Source of the DNA: Onishia taeanensis
Lineage (GTDB): Bacteria > Pseudomonadota > Gammaproteobacteria > Pseudomonadales > Halomonadaceae
Assembly (NCBI RefSeq): GCF_003268885.1
Contig: NZ_QLSX01000012.1
Coordinates: 57,533 to 121,532 of the forward strand
Reading direction: 5' to 3'
Length of the DNA: 64,000 bases
Each line of letters opens with the position of its first letter. The stretch's first letter is position 1. Both the position numbers and the translations under genes were made by a program. The notes under the pieces were generated by a model, which made no database searches, had not been told where the DNA came from, and worked only from the letters and a program-made list of their open reading frames with translations. Below are positions 1-8,342 of this stretch, piece after piece.

Positions 1-1094
1 GCTGCGGTGGCGGCGGGCAGCGTCTCCAGGGCATCGATGGCTTCGGCCACCTGCACGTAGCCGGCCTCCTCGGCCTTGAAGCGCTCGAGGTCCTGATAGC
101 GGTCCGGGTCGAGCAGGCGCAGCCGTGCGAAGTGGCTCTCAAGGCCCATCTGCTCGGGGGTAGCAGTCAGCAGCAGCACGCCGTCGATGGTCCTCGACAG
201 GCGCTCGACGCAGCTATAGCCGGGGCCCTGTTCGTCCGGGGTCCAGTCCAGGTGATGGGCCTCGTCGACGATCAGCATGTCCCATTCGCAGGCCTCGGCC
301 TGGGCCTGACGGTGCGGGTTGTTGAACAACCACTGCTGGCTCGCCAGCACCAGTTGGCCGGTCTCGAAGGGATTGCCTTCGCTGTGGGCCTGGCTCTGGT
401 GCTCGTCGAGCAGGGTGACATTGAGGGCGAAGCGGCGCAGCAACTCGACCAGCCACTGGTGCGTGAGGCTGTCCGGTACCAGGATAAGCGCACGTTCGGC
501 GCGGCCGGTGAGCAGCAGCCGGTGCAGAATCAGGCCGGCTTCGATGGTCTTGCCCAGGCCCACTTCGTCGGCCAGCAGCACCCGGGGGGCGTGGCGGTTG
601 GTGATCTCGTCGGCGATGTAGAGCTGGTGATCGATCAGGTCGACCTTGGGGCCGGCGAGACCCAGCGCCGGGTTCTGCTCGATGCGATTGTGGTGGTGCA
701 GGGTGCGAAAGCGCAGGTTGAACCAGTCGTTGCGGTCGACCTGGCCGGTCAGCAGGCGGTCCCGGGCCTGGTCGAACTGCATGGTGTCGGCCAACTGGGC
801 TTCGGGCAGTTCGCGCAGCTGGCCTTGGTCGTCCTCGCCGATATAGACGATCAGGCCGCGCTCTTCCTTGCTGTCGTCGACCAGCATCTGCCAGCCCTCG
901 GCGGACTGGATGCGGTCGCCGCTGCCGAAGGCCACGCGGGTCAGGGGGGCCTGGCGCACGCTGTAGGTGCGTGTTTCCTCGCTGGCGGCAAACAGCACGG
1001 TGACGGTACGGAAATCGCAGTTCAGGACGGTGCCCAGGCCCAGCTCGGCTTCGCCGTCGCTGATCCAGCGCTGGCCGGGAGAAAATTCGCTCAT
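1..1094 (-). CDS. rapA: RNA polymerase-associated ATPase RapA (HepA), N-terminal part, cut by window edge
   Basis: Swi2/Snf2-type ATPase that binds RNA polymerase and helps it recycle after transcription. The first 364 codons are visible; the C-terminal part lies beyond position 1. Residues 1-110 form the N-terminal Tudor-like region (MSEFSPGQRWIS start). Walker A is LADEVGLGKT near residues 174-183, and the DEAH-type Walker B (IVDEAHHLDW) lies about 100 residues later. The ATG at 1094 has GAGG a few bases upstream and matches the usual RapA start. E. coli RapA is 968 residues, so roughly 600 are missing here because of the window edge, with no sign of a broken gene. The identity is clear. 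Confidence 0.93.
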   Translation of the reverse strand, partial: MSEFSPGQRWISDGEAELGLGTVLNCDFRTVTVLFAASEETRTYSVRQAPLTRVAFGSGDRIQSAEGWQMLVDDSKEERGLIVYIGEDDQGQLRELPEAQLADTMQFDQARDRLLTGQVDRNDWFNLRFRTLHHHNRIEQNPALGLAGPKVDLIDHQLYIADEITNRHAPRVLLADEVGLGKTIEAGLILHRLLLTGRAERALILVPDSLTHQWLVELLRRFALNVTLLDEHQSQAHSEGNPFETGQLVLASQQWLFNNPHRQAQAEACEWDMLIVDEAHHLDWTPDEQGPGYSCVERLSRTIDGVLLLTATPEQMGLESHFARLRLLDPDRYQDLERFKAEEAGYVQVAEAIDALETLPAATA

Positions 1095-1224
1095 GCTGCC
1101 TCGGATACTGAAAGGGTCGATGCGCACGCAGCCGGCACAAAGCGGCCGACGACGACAGGGCGCGGTATCTTACAGCAAAGCGGGGCGCGGCTTAAGTAGG
1201 TAAGGCGTCAGCCGGGAAGACGAT

Positions 1225-1252
1225 GGCCGCATGTCAGTGACGTCATGCGGCC
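1225..1252. repeat. Inverted repeat between rapA and the TlpA-like gene
   Basis: GGCCGCATG and CATGCGGCC (9 bp perfect arms) are separated by 10 bases containing TGACGT. It lies 3' of the TlpA-like gene and 5' of rapA, so it could be a hairpin terminator without a T tract or a regulatory palindrome. Confidence 0.45.
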
Positions 1253-1283
1253 CTGGGGATGAACGAGTGGGCAGAGCGAGCGT

Positions 1284-2081
1284 TCAGCGCGTCGTCCAGG
1301 CGTCGAGCTGGGCCCTGGTGAGTTCGCCCACATGACGTTCGATCAGCCGGCCGTCGGCATTGAAGTAGAGGCTGGTGGGCAGTCCCGGCGACTCGGCGAT
1401 CACGCCCAGGCGCTGCTGCGGGTCGAGCAGGGCCTGGTCGAAGCTGAGGTTGTTATCGTCCAGGTAGCGCACGACCTGAAGGAGCTCTTCCCCTTGATTG
1501 GCGGCGACCACGGTGATGTCATCGCGACTGGCCACCTCAGCGAGTAGCGGCATCTCGCGCAGGCAGGGCGGACACCAGGTGGCCCACAGATTGATCAGCA
1601 CCGGCTGGCCGCTGAGCGACTCCAGTGCGATGGGCTCGCCGTCGAGATTCTCAAGCGTCAGCTCAGGCAGCCTTTGCAGGGTGGCGCTCGACCCCAGCGG
1701 ATTCCAGCCGACCAGTGCCAGCCACAGCACCGAGCAGCCGAGCAGCAGCGCCAGGCCGCCCAACATGCGCCCCATGTGGTCACGCAGCGTCCAGGCCGTC
1801 CAGACGCTGGCGGCGGCGAGCCCCGCCAGGCCCAGATAACCTGGCTGCCAGAACTTGAGGGCATCCAGCGGTGCTGTGGCGAAGCTGTCGAGGTGCGTGA
1901 GCACATGCCCCAGGCGCGCCGCGACCAGCCAACTGAGCAGCAGGCCATTGAACCAGCGGGTATGAGCGCGCCGCGGCAGGCCCAGCAGCACCAGGCTGAG
2001 GACCAGCAGAACAAGAGCCGCCGTCAGCGCATAGAGGCGCGGCAGCGAGATCAACAGCGGACCGAGGGCCAGGGCATCCAT
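1284..2081 (-). CDS. Membrane-anchored TlpA/DsbE-like thioredoxin with LGT-like membrane domain
   Basis: Predicted thiol-disulfide oxidoreductase of 265 residues. Residues 8-125 hold about four hydrophobic segments. The stretch ARLGHVLTHLDSF...LDALKFWQPGY resembles a conserved region of prolipoprotein diacylglyceryl transferase (LGT). Residues 135-265 are a periplasmic thioredoxin fold of the TlpA/ResA type with the active site C170-P-P-C173 (WATWCPPC) and a cis-Pro region (SPGLPTS). I chose ATG 2081 because the longer upstream reading lacks family similarity and starts in front of the next, divergent gene. Likely role: reduction of disulfides in cytochrome c or other envelope proteins. The membrane half need not have transferase activity. 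Confidence 0.75.
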   Translation of the reverse strand: MDALALGPLLISLPRLYALTAALVLLVLSLVLLGLPRRAHTRWFNGLLLSWLVAARLGHVLTHLDSFATAPLDALKFWQPGYLGLAGLAAASVWTAWTLRDHMGRMLGGLALLLGCSVLWLALVGWNPLGSSATLQRLPELTLENLDGEPIALESLSGQPVLINLWATWCPPCLREMPLLAEVASRDDITVVAANQGEELLQVVRYLDDNNLSFDQALLDPQQRLGVIAESPGLPTSLYFNADGRLIERHVGELTRAQLDAWTTR

Positions 2082-2244
2082 GTCGTCGGGCTCCGGTAAG
2101 TAGCGAAAAGAAGTTAGCCTACTGCCTGGCCCGATGGCTGTCACGGGGAGGACGGCGTGACCGTCAGTGGAAAGAGGCGCTGGCTCTTGGCGCAAGGGCA
2201 AGAATGGGACAGGATGGCCGCATCCATCTGCCGGAGGCTCCCCG

Positions 2245-2805
2245 ATGCGCCACCTTGTCCCCTTGATTCTGATCTGCCTGCTTGGCCTGAGTGGCTGCTC
2301 CACGCTTTCCTATTCGGTCAGCGAAGACACCCTGCAGCAAGAGCTGACGGCGGCCGTGGAAGGCTTCGACCGGGCTCAGCTCAAGGCCGGTTCGCCGCTG
2401 TCGCTGAAGCTTACGTCCACCGATCTTGCCGTCGGCCCGGACGGTCGCGACGTGGTGCGCATCGCGGTCGCCGGTCGCGTCGCCGTCAACGCCTTCGCTT
2501 CCAACCTGCCCGCCGATGTGTCGCTGAGTCTTGAGGGCATGCCCTACTACGACAACGATGAGGGGGCGATTTACCTGCGTCGCCTGACGCTGCTCGACAG
2601 CCGCATCGACGCGCCCTGGCTGCCGGTGGATGTCGCCCCGATCACCGATATGGTGGTGCGCCTGGTCGCCCAGACCCTGGAGAGCGTACCGGTGTATCGC
2701 CTGGACCCGGACGCCATGGGCTGGGGCTGGAAGGAGCGCCTGGCGTCGCGAGCCGTGACGCTGGATATCGAGCCCGGCAAGCTGGTGCTGAAGCCGGGGC
2801 TTTAG
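2245..2805 (+). CDS. DUF1439 (YceB-like) outer-membrane lipoprotein
   Basis: A 186-residue lipoprotein. The signal peptide ends in the lipobox LSGC with Cys18 as the lipidated residue. The body (TLQQELTAAVEGFD..., APWLPVDVAPITDMVVRLV, SVPVYRLD) matches what I recall of the DUF1439/YceB family, whose function is poorly defined. Ribosome site GGAGG at 2233-2237 supports ATG 2245, not the upstream in-frame GTG or TTG codons. It is divergent from the TlpA-like gene. No Lys, Asp or other inner-membrane retention signal at +2 (residue is Ser), so outer-membrane location is expected. Confidence 0.72.
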   Translation: MRHLVPLILICLLGLSGCSTLSYSVSEDTLQQELTAAVEGFDRAQLKAGSPLSLKLTSTDLAVGPDGRDVVRIAVAGRVAVNAFASNLPADVSLSLEGMPYYDNDEGAIYLRRLTLLDSRIDAPWLPVDVAPITDMVVRLVAQTLESVPVYRLDPDAMGWGWKERLASRAVTLDIEPGKLVLKPGL

Positions 2806-2946
2806 ACGAGACGAGACAAAACTAGCCAGGCCAGGCCAGCCGCCGCCAAGGCGACGGATTCGGCCGCCGGCATTGGGTATCATGAGGTGCCACGCGAGGG
2901 TGGCGTCTCAGTCGTGACTCTGATTTATCCACACCCCTCACACGAT

Positions 2947-2984
2947 TCAAACGATCCACACCGGGTCAAACGATCCACACCGGG
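2947..2984. repeat. 19-bp perfect tandem duplication
   Basis: The 19-bp unit beginning TCAAACGATCCACACC is present twice head to tail at 2947-2965 and 2966-2984, just upstream of the small membrane protein gene. It is one of several short tandem duplications in intergenic DNA of this window. Confidence 0.9.
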
Positions 2985-2991
2985 AGCTTCC

Positions 2992-3207
2992 ATGGCCAAG
3001 CCTGCCTTCGACATCCTGCGCGCTCTGGCAATAGCGAGTCAGGCCGTTGGTCTGATCGCCGTCATTACCCTGGAAACCGTGATGGGCGACGCCGCTCGCC
3101 CCTGGCAGGGGCTGACGCTTGGGCTGATGGTCGCGTCAGCACTGGCACTGGCGGTGGCGAGGACCTATCGGCGCAATCGTCAGCGCAAGCAGGCGGATCG
3201 AGGCTGA
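2992..3207 (+). CDS. Small two-helix membrane protein, unknown function
   Basis: A 71-residue protein not recognised. It has two hydrophobic segments (about residues 10-28 and 39-57) and a strongly basic C-terminus (RTYRRNRQRKQADRG), suggesting an inner-membrane hairpin with both ends cytoplasmic. The ATG at 2992 follows GGGAG with a short spacer. The longer frame starting at 2887 runs through the tandem duplication and is less likely. It sits between the DUF1439 lipoprotein gene and a convergent VOC-like gene. Confidence 0.5.
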   Translation: MAKPAFDILRALAIASQAVGLIAVITLETVMGDAARPWQGLTLGLMVASALALAVARTYRRNRQRKQADRG

Positions 3208-3228
3208 GGGCGGCGCCCAGAGGGGCGT

Positions 3229-3642
3229 TCAGGCGCCCGCGGCGGCGGGCCGGATGCTCACCGGCGCACAGCGCCGTGGGTCGATGGTGACCACTTGCAG
3301 ATGATGCCCCTCGGGCAGTGGACAGCTCAGCACCCGCCAGGCACAGCCCGGGGAACTGCTGCCCTGGCTCTGGTAGAGGCGGGCGCCGCGGGCGGTCAGG
3401 CGTTTACACAGCGCTGGAAAGTCGGCGTCGGGCACTTCGAGGGTCATGCGTCGTGGTGGCGATGGCGTTTCGCTCATCACCAGCATCAGTACCTGGGTAT
3501 GCCCTCGGGCATCGCTGCCCAGCTCGAAAACCGCCCCTGTTGGGGTAGCGATCAACAGCGGCAGCAACTCACCGAAGGCCAGCGTCAGCGCATCGAGATC
3601 ACGAACCCTGAGGGTTGCCTTGTCCAGGGATAGTCGCTGCAT
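3229..3642 (-). CDS. Glyoxalase/VOC-like protein
   Basis: A 137-residue protein. The second half (LEVPDADFPALCKRLTARG, then WRVLSCPLPEGHHLQVV) has the spacing of a vicinal-oxygen-chelate beta-alpha-beta-beta-beta unit, where the conserved DP-x-G-N-x-L strand would be SCPLPEGHHLQV. The first half (LRVRDLDALTLAFGELL) looks like the other unit. Metal ligands cannot be assigned with confidence, so no enzymatic role is proposed. ATG 3642 was taken over an upstream start that adds 19 low-complexity residues. Transcription probably ends beyond its convergent neighbour. Confidence 0.5.
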   Translation of the reverse strand: MQRLSLDKATLRVRDLDALTLAFGELLPLLIATPTGAVFELGSDARGHTQVLMLVMSETPSPPRRMTLEVPDADFPALCKRLTARGARLYQSQGSSSPGCAWRVLSCPLPEGHHLQVVTIDPRRCAPVSIRPAAAGA

Positions 3643-3748
3643 CGTGGCCACCTGATTGCCATGTCTATGCCATGAGTGTTGCGTACGGCGAGGCGCCATG
3701 CCGCTGAATTGTCGCTATGCGTGCGAGTGGTTGGGCCTATCGAGACGC

Positions 3749-3785
3749 AAAAAAGGGCGGTGGCTCATGGCCACCGCCCTTTTTT
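3749..3785. terminator. Bidirectional intrinsic terminator
   Basis: GGCGGTGGC-TCATG-GCCACCGCC hairpin flanked by an A run on the left and a T run on the right. It can terminate in both directions; it lies 3' of dkgB and upstream of the VOC-like gene. Confidence 0.85.
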
Positions 3786-3827
3786 ATTTCGTCTACATCT
3801 TATCTATGTCGCTGCCGTCCCTCGTGA

Positions 3828-4640
3828 TCAGTCCCAGTCGGGCGCGAAGTCGGGGTTGGCGATGCGCTCACCCCGGTCGAGCGTCGCGATCTCGTCGAGC
3901 TCGTCGTTGTTCAGGGTGATCTTCAGCGCCTCGATGTTGCTCTTGAGGTGATCGGCCTTGGTAGACGACGGGAAGGTCACGATATCCAGCGCCTGAAGCC
4001 AGGCCAGGGTGACCTGTGCCGGGGTGGCGTCATGGTTCGCGGCGATGCGCTTGAGGGTCTCGTCCTCCATCACCTTGCCGACGGCCAGCGGCATGAAGGC
4101 GGTGACCGCGATGTCGTGACGCTTGCAGTGCTCCACCAGCGCGCGGTTCTGCAGGAAGGGGTGGACCTCGATCTGGTTGGTCAGCAGTGCGCCTTCGCCG
4201 AGGATATCCACTGCCTGGTCGATCTGCGCCATGGTGAAGTTGGACACGCCGATATGACGGGTCTTGCCGGCCTTCTGTACCTCGCGCAGAGCGGTGAGGT
4301 AATCGCGCATCGGCACCTCATCGTTCGGCGACGGCCAGTGGATCAGCAGCAGGTCGACGTGATCGGTGCCGAGCTTGTCCAGGCTCTCGTCGACGCTCTT
4401 CTTGAGAGCATCGGGAGTGAGCGTGTCGTGCCAGACCTTGGTGGTCAGGAAAATCTCGTCACGCGGCACCGAGCTCTCGGCGATCGCCTGGCCGACCTCG
4501 GCCTCGTTGCCGTACATCTGGGCGGTATCGATATGGCGATAGCCCAGTTCCAGGGCGTTGCTGACGGCGCTCTTGAGGGTATCGCCCTTAAGACGGAAGG
4601 TGCCGAGCCCGGGATTGGGAATAGCGGTGTGCTGAGTCAT
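3828..4640 (-). CDS. dkgB: Aldo/keto reductase DkgB (2,5-diketo-D-gluconate reductase B / methylglyoxal reductase)
   Basis: NADPH-dependent cytosolic aldo/keto reductase of 270 residues, the usual size. The catalytic tetrad is visible: Asp38 and Tyr43 (HIDTAQMYGNE), Lys68 (TTKVW) and His101 (LLIHWPSPND). The cofactor-binding end contains FPSSTK. The sequence follows E. coli DkgB closely at both ends (LGTFRLK, PDFAPDWD). Likely role: detoxification of methylglyoxal and other short aldehydes or reduction of diketogluconate. ATG 4640 starts the protein. It is monocistronic, with a strong terminator at 3749-3785. Confidence 0.88.
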   Translation of the reverse strand: MTQHTAIPNPGLGTFRLKGDTLKSAVSNALELGYRHIDTAQMYGNEAEVGQAIAESSVPRDEIFLTTKVWHDTLTPDALKKSVDESLDKLGTDHVDLLLIHWPSPNDEVPMRDYLTALREVQKAGKTRHIGVSNFTMAQIDQAVDILGEGALLTNQIEVHPFLQNRALVEHCKRHDIAVTAFMPLAVGKVMEDETLKRIAANHDATPAQVTLAWLQALDIVTFPSSTKADHLKSNIEALKITLNNDELDEIATLDRGERIANPDFAPDWD

Positions 4641-4723
4641 GCAACCTCCGTGACAGTGATGAAGATTCGGGCTTGGCGAGTACCTCTCGCCATGCTCGAT
4701 AGCTGACTAATAAATCTTGGGAT

Positions 4724-4750
4724 CATCCCGCCGGATTCAAGGGCGGGATG
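4724..4750. terminator. Hairpin 3' of the DJ-1/PfpI gene
   Basis: CATCCCGCC and GGCGGGATG pair around a 9-base loop in the short gap after the DJ-1-like gene on the minus strand. The T tract is weak, so it is at best a modest terminator. Confidence 0.45.
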
Positions 4751-4778
4751 AGACGCGTCGATGACGGCGCGTGGCGAC

Positions 4779-5465
4779 TCAGAGGCCGAGAGCCTCGAGC
4801 AGCACCTTGGCCACTGGCTCGGAGGAGGGCGGGTTCTGGCCAGTGATCAGACGGCCATCCCGGCGAGTGTAGGGAGTGAAGTCGTCGGCCTTGGAGTAAA
4901 TGCCGCCGCAGCCGATCAGCGCATCCTCGACTAGTTGCGGAACGATCTCGGTCAGGCCTACGGCGTCTTCCTCGCCATTAGTGAACCCGGTGACCTCGCG
5001 GCCCTTAACCAGCGGCGCGCCTGACTCATCGCGTGCGTTGAGCAGCACGATGGGCGCATGGCAGACCGCCGCTACCGGCTTCTGCTGAGCCCAGAAGGTC
5101 TCGATCAGGCGGATCGAATCTTTATTGTCGACCAGGTCCCACAGCGGGCCGTGGCCGCCCGGATAGAAGATGGCGTCGAAGTCGTCGGCCTTCATGTCTG
5201 ACAGGCGGTGCGTGCTGGCCAGCTTGGCGTTGGCCGCATCGTCCTGCTTGAAGCGACGGGTAGCGTCGGTCTGGCTGTCTTCCGCGTCACTCGTGGGGTC
5301 CAGCGGCGGCTGGCCGCCCAGGGGGGATGCCAGGGTCACCTCGGCGCCGGCATCCAGGCAGGCATAGTAGGGTGCCGCCAGCTCTTCGAGCCAGAAGCCG
5401 GTCTTCTTGCCGGTATTGCCGAGACGGTCGTGAGAGGTCAGTACCATCAGAATACGTTTGCTCAT
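4779..5465 (-). CDS. DJ-1/PfpI (Hsp31-like) class I glutamine amidotransferase-fold protein
   Basis: A 228-residue cytosolic protein of the DJ-1/PfpI superfamily. The nucleophile elbow is AAVCHAP with Cys135-His136. Glu28 in FWLEELA fits the conserved acid of the Hsp31/glyoxalase III group, and the YPGGHGPLWD motif (101-110) is typical. These features suggest glutathione-independent glyoxalase or deglycase-like activity. That fits next to an aldo/keto reductase that may also act on methylglyoxal, although linkage alone is weak evidence. ATG 5465 was chosen because MSKRILMVLTS is the family start. Confidence 0.82.
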   Translation of the reverse strand: MSKRILMVLTSHDRLGNTGKKTGFWLEELAAPYYACLDAGAEVTLASPLGGQPPLDPTSDAEDSQTDATRRFKQDDAANAKLASTHRLSDMKADDFDAIFYPGGHGPLWDLVDNKDSIRLIETFWAQQKPVAAVCHAPIVLLNARDESGAPLVKGREVTGFTNGEEDAVGLTEIVPQLVEDALIGCGGIYSKADDFTPYTRRDGRLITGQNPPSSEPVAKVLLEALGL

Positions 5466-5675
5466 GTGAGGCTCCTGGTGATGGCTTGGAAAACGGTAAC
5501 AAGTGATGCCTTGCCGCCCTAGGCGGCGAATTAATGATAGCCATCCTAGAGACACAGGCTGTATTCGAGAACTGATGAATACTGATACAAGATATGCGGT
5601 ATGTGCATATGCTGAACGGGAACCTGGTCCAGCGTGCGCGCCTGCTCGCGAAGTGCTCTTGAAGGTGGGTCGACT

Positions 5676-6164
5676 TTACAGCCTCGCCCTGTTGCGGTTG
5701 CTGCGAGCCTTGCCAAGCCAGAGCGCCAGCAGGGTCAAGGCCAGGCCGGCAAGCATCAGCGCCCAGAGGACCAGCAGCGGTATCTCGAGTCCGCCAAGCG
5801 GTCCATCCCGGTAGCTGCCGTGCCATAGCGCACCCTGAACCAGCCAGAAGCCCAGGACGCCGATCAGTGACTGGTGCAGATGGCGTATCAGCACGAACCC
5901 CCAGGCCAGGCTCCAGCCAATGGCGGCCACCAGCGGCCCGGCCGCCAGCCAACCCAGGCCCTGTGCCTGCCAGGTGAGGCCCGCGCCCAGCGACAGCCCG
6001 GAGATCAGCGCGGCGATCGCCAGTGAGATCAGACACTCCTTGAGCCAGGCCGGCTGAGGTGAGGCGGTTGCGGTGGTCGCTGTCGAGGACGCCGTGGCTG
6101 TCGAGGAAACGTCGGTTGTCGAGGAAACGTCGGTTGTCGAGAGAGCAAAGGGACGTCGAGCCAT
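5676..6164 (-). CDS. Predicted integral membrane protein, unknown function
   Basis: A 162-residue protein with about four hydrophobic helices between residues 40 and 150 and a basic tail (GKARSNRNRARL). The N-terminal 36 residues are a Ser/Thr-rich low-complexity stretch containing a repeated TTDVSS, produced by an 18-bp tandem DNA duplication (6100-6135). The family is not recognised. The repeat may mean that the true start is downstream, but no better start is seen. Confidence 0.5.
   Translation of the reverse strand: MARRPFALSTTDVSSTTDVSSTATASSTATTATASPQPAWLKECLISLAIAALISGLSLGAGLTWQAQGLGWLAAGPLVAAIGWSLAWGFVLIRHLHQSLIGVLGFWLVQGALWHGSYRDGPLGGLEIPLLVLWALMLAGLALTLLALWLGKARSNRNRARL
6100..6135. 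repeat. 18-bp perfect tandem duplication inside a coding region
   Basis: The unit GTCGAGGAAACGTCGGTT occurs twice in a row (6100-6117, 6118-6135), followed by a further GTCGAG. Being a multiple of three it keeps the membrane-protein frame open and duplicates TTDVSS. Confidence 0.9.
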
Positions 6165-6386
6165 GAATCACCTGCCAATGAGCGGATTCCAGAGATTACC
6201 CCTACAGGGTCCCCATGAGTATGGCAACGCCAGAGCAGTGATGGGGTCTCAAGCGCAAGCGCGAGGGTGGCTGTCGGATCGCCATGGGTGAGATACACTC
6301 GAAGAGCGCCACCCCGTTGAGAGGTGGTCGGCAAATACGGCAAAACGCTCGTTGGCAAGACAACAATTCCCTTAAAAGGAGCCGAG

Positions 6387-6725
6387 ATGCAGCCGCTTAG
6401 CTATTACTACGTCAATGTACTGGAAGCGATGGAGAAGCCCTGCGACGTTCCCGCCGCGGAGCGCCAGGAAGGCTTCGACCTGCTCTATCAGCAGGGCGGG
6501 CGAGTGGAAATCGACCTCATGCAGCAGGCCGAAGAGGCCCTGGCCGAGGGCAGGCCCTTCCACTGGCATGAGGCGATCGACGCCGAGCAGCAGGCCAAGC
6601 TGCGCCGCGCTCTCGAGGATCAGGACCCGGCCAAGATTCACAAGCTTCTCCACCGCAACGGCTATGCCAGCATCCTCTATCACCACGCCCTCACCCACTT
6701 CCCCGCGGTGCCCGGCGCTGCCTGA
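6387..6725 (+). CDS. Conserved-looking small soluble protein, unknown function
   Basis: A 112-residue, mostly helical, acidic protein beginning MQPLSYYYVNVLEAMEKP. A good ribosome site (AAAAGGA at 6374-6380) precedes ATG 6387, and a strong terminator follows, so it appears to be an independent transcription unit. No motif was recognised. The helical pattern (LMQQAEEALAEGR, AKLRRALEDQDPAKIHKLLHR) suggests a compact helical bundle. Confidence 0.6.
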   Translation: MQPLSYYYVNVLEAMEKPCDVPAAERQEGFDLLYQQGGRVEIDLMQQAEEALAEGRPFHWHEAIDAEQQAKLRRALEDQDPAKIHKLLHRNGYASILYHHALTHFPAVPGAA

Positions 6726-6776
6726 TGGCTCCCGCGTCCGACGATCGGGCGCTAACTGGGCGCAAGATCGAACGTT

Positions 6777-6807
6777 AAAAAGAGACCGCCTCGGCGGTCT
6801 CTTTTTA
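6777..6807. terminator. Bidirectional intrinsic terminator
   Basis: AGAGACCGCC-TC-GGCGGTCTCT stem flanked by A and T runs. It separates the plus-strand unknown gene from the end of the minus-strand guanidino operon. Confidence 0.88.
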
Positions 6808-6870
6808 TGTGCGGGCAAGGCTGGCCGGACGGTCGCTTGGCAGCCTCACTTCTGGGCTTAGGGGCCGGGC

Positions 6871-8316
6871 TCAGGCCGGCCCGACGATGTGCTTGACCTC
6901 GAGATAGCCGGCAAGTCCCCAGGGGCCCAGCTCGCGACCGATGCCGCTGATACCGAAGCCGCCCCAGCCGGTCTCGGGCAGCACCAGCTGCTCGGTATTG
7001 AACCAGATGCTGCCGGCCCTGAGGGCGCGGCCGACGCGCTTGGCACGCTCGGCGTCGCCGCTGATCACGGTGGCGGCGAGGCCAAACGCCGAGTCGTTGG
7101 CGAGCGCAATCGCCTCTTCTTCGCTTGCCACGCTCCTTGAGCACAGCACCGGGCCGAAGATTTCCTCGCGCCACAGGCGACTATCGGTAGGCACGTCGCG
7201 ATACAGCGTCGGTGCCAGGAAGTAGCCCTGACCCGGCAGGGTGCGATGGCGGGCATCGCGGACGGCCTCGAGCCCTTCGCGTTCGGCCAGCGCCAGATAG
7301 GACTGCACGGCATCGCGTTGACGGGCGCTGGTCATCGGGCCCATGTCGATGGCCTCATCCAGCGGGTTGCCCAGCGTCAGCGCATCGATACGCTCGCAAA
7401 GGGCGGCATACAGCGATTCGCTGATCGCTTCATGGACGATCAGTCGCGAGGTGGCCGAGCAGATCTGGCCGCTGTTGAAGAAGATGCCGGCCATCACCCA
7501 GTCGGCGGCCTGCGAGACGTCGGCATCGTCGAGCACCAGGATCGGCGACTTGCCGCCGAGCTCCAGCGAGACGCCGCGTGCGCCCCGGGCGGCGGCCTGC
7601 ATGACCTTCTCGCCGACCGCGTTGCTGCCGGTGAAGGAGAGCTTGTCGATGCCGGGATGCTGGGTCAGGGGGATCCCGATGCCGTCGCCGTCACCGTTCA
7701 GCAGGTTGAGCACGCCGGCGGGCAGGCCGATCTCGAGGGCGATCTCGGCCAGCGCCAGCTCGGGCAGCGGCGTGACTTCCGACGGCTTGAAGACTGCGGT
7801 GCAGCCGGCGGCCAGCGCCGGGGCGAGCTTCCAGGCGCTGGTCACCAGCGGGAAGTTCCAGGGCGCGATCAGGCCGACCACGCCGGCCGGGTCTTCATAG
7901 CAGCGGGCTTCGACGCCGGCCATGGCGTGTTCCACCAGGCGTCCCTGCCGGGCCTCCAGGGCGCGGGCCTGACCGGCATAGTAGCGGTAGCAGGCGATGG
8001 CATCGTCCAGGTCGATGCCGGCTTCCATCAGCGCCTTGCCGTTGTTGGTGGACGAGAGCCTGATCAGCGCCTCGCGGCGTGCGCTCAGGGCCTCGGCAAA
8101 GGCGTCCAGGTAGTCTCCGCGTGCATTACCGCCAAGGGCTTCCCAGGCCGGCTGCGCCTGGCGAGCCGCGCTGACGGCGGCCTCGACATCGGCCGCATCA
8201 CCGGCGGTGACCTCGGCGATCACCTCTTCGCGAAACGGGTCCATGACGGCCAGTCGGCGCTGCCCGTGACTGGCCACCCAATGATTATTGATGAACTGCT
8301 GGTCGAGCTTTTGCAT
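6871..8316 (-). CDS. NAD(P)-dependent aldehyde dehydrogenase, probable 4-guanidinobutyraldehyde dehydrogenase
   Basis: ALDH-superfamily enzyme of about 481 residues. Visible are the cofactor segment (APWNFPL, KPSEVTPL, SFTGSNAVGEKV), the general-base Glu in LELGGKSP and the catalytic Cys in NSGQICSATSR; EEIFGPV is also present. ATG 8316 has GGAG six bases upstream; an alternative ATG at 8346 would overlap the preceding stop (ATGA) but lacks a ribosome site. As the last gene of the operon with 2-ketoarginine decarboxylase and guanidinobutyrase, the expected substrate is 4-guanidinobutyraldehyde, oxidised to 4-guanidinobutyrate. Family membership is certain; the substrate is inferred from context. 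Confidence 0.85.
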   Translation of the reverse strand: MQKLDQQFINNHWVASHGQRRLAVMDPFREEVIAEVTAGDAADVEAAVSAARQAQPAWEALGGNARGDYLDAFAEALSARREALIRLSSTNNGKALMEAGIDLDDAIACYRYYAGQARALEARQGRLVEHAMAGVEARCYEDPAGVVGLIAPWNFPLVTSAWKLAPALAAGCTAVFKPSEVTPLPELALAEIALEIGLPAGVLNLLNGDGDGIGIPLTQHPGIDKLSFTGSNAVGEKVMQAAARGARGVSLELGGKSPILVLDDADVSQAADWVMAGIFFNSGQICSATSRLIVHEAISESLYAALCERIDALTLGNPLDEAIDMGPMTSARQRDAVQSYLALAEREGLEAVRDARHRTLPGQGYFLAPTLYRDVPTDSRLWREEIFGPVLCSRSVASEEEAIALANDSAFGLAATVISGDAERAKRVGRALRAGSIWFNTEQLVLPETGWGGFGISGIGRELGPWGLAGYLEVKHIVGPA

Positions 8317-8342
8317 GACGCGCTCCGTCATAGGTAGAGATG

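Noticed and set aside
132..1199. 355-residue plus-strand open frame at the left end
   Set aside because: Shadow of rapA, whose minus-strand frame runs off the window edge and shows intact helicase motifs.
7246..8337. 363-residue plus-strand open frame opposite the aldehyde dehydrogenase
   Set aside because: Shadow frame; the aldehyde dehydrogenase with intact catalytic motifs is the real gene.
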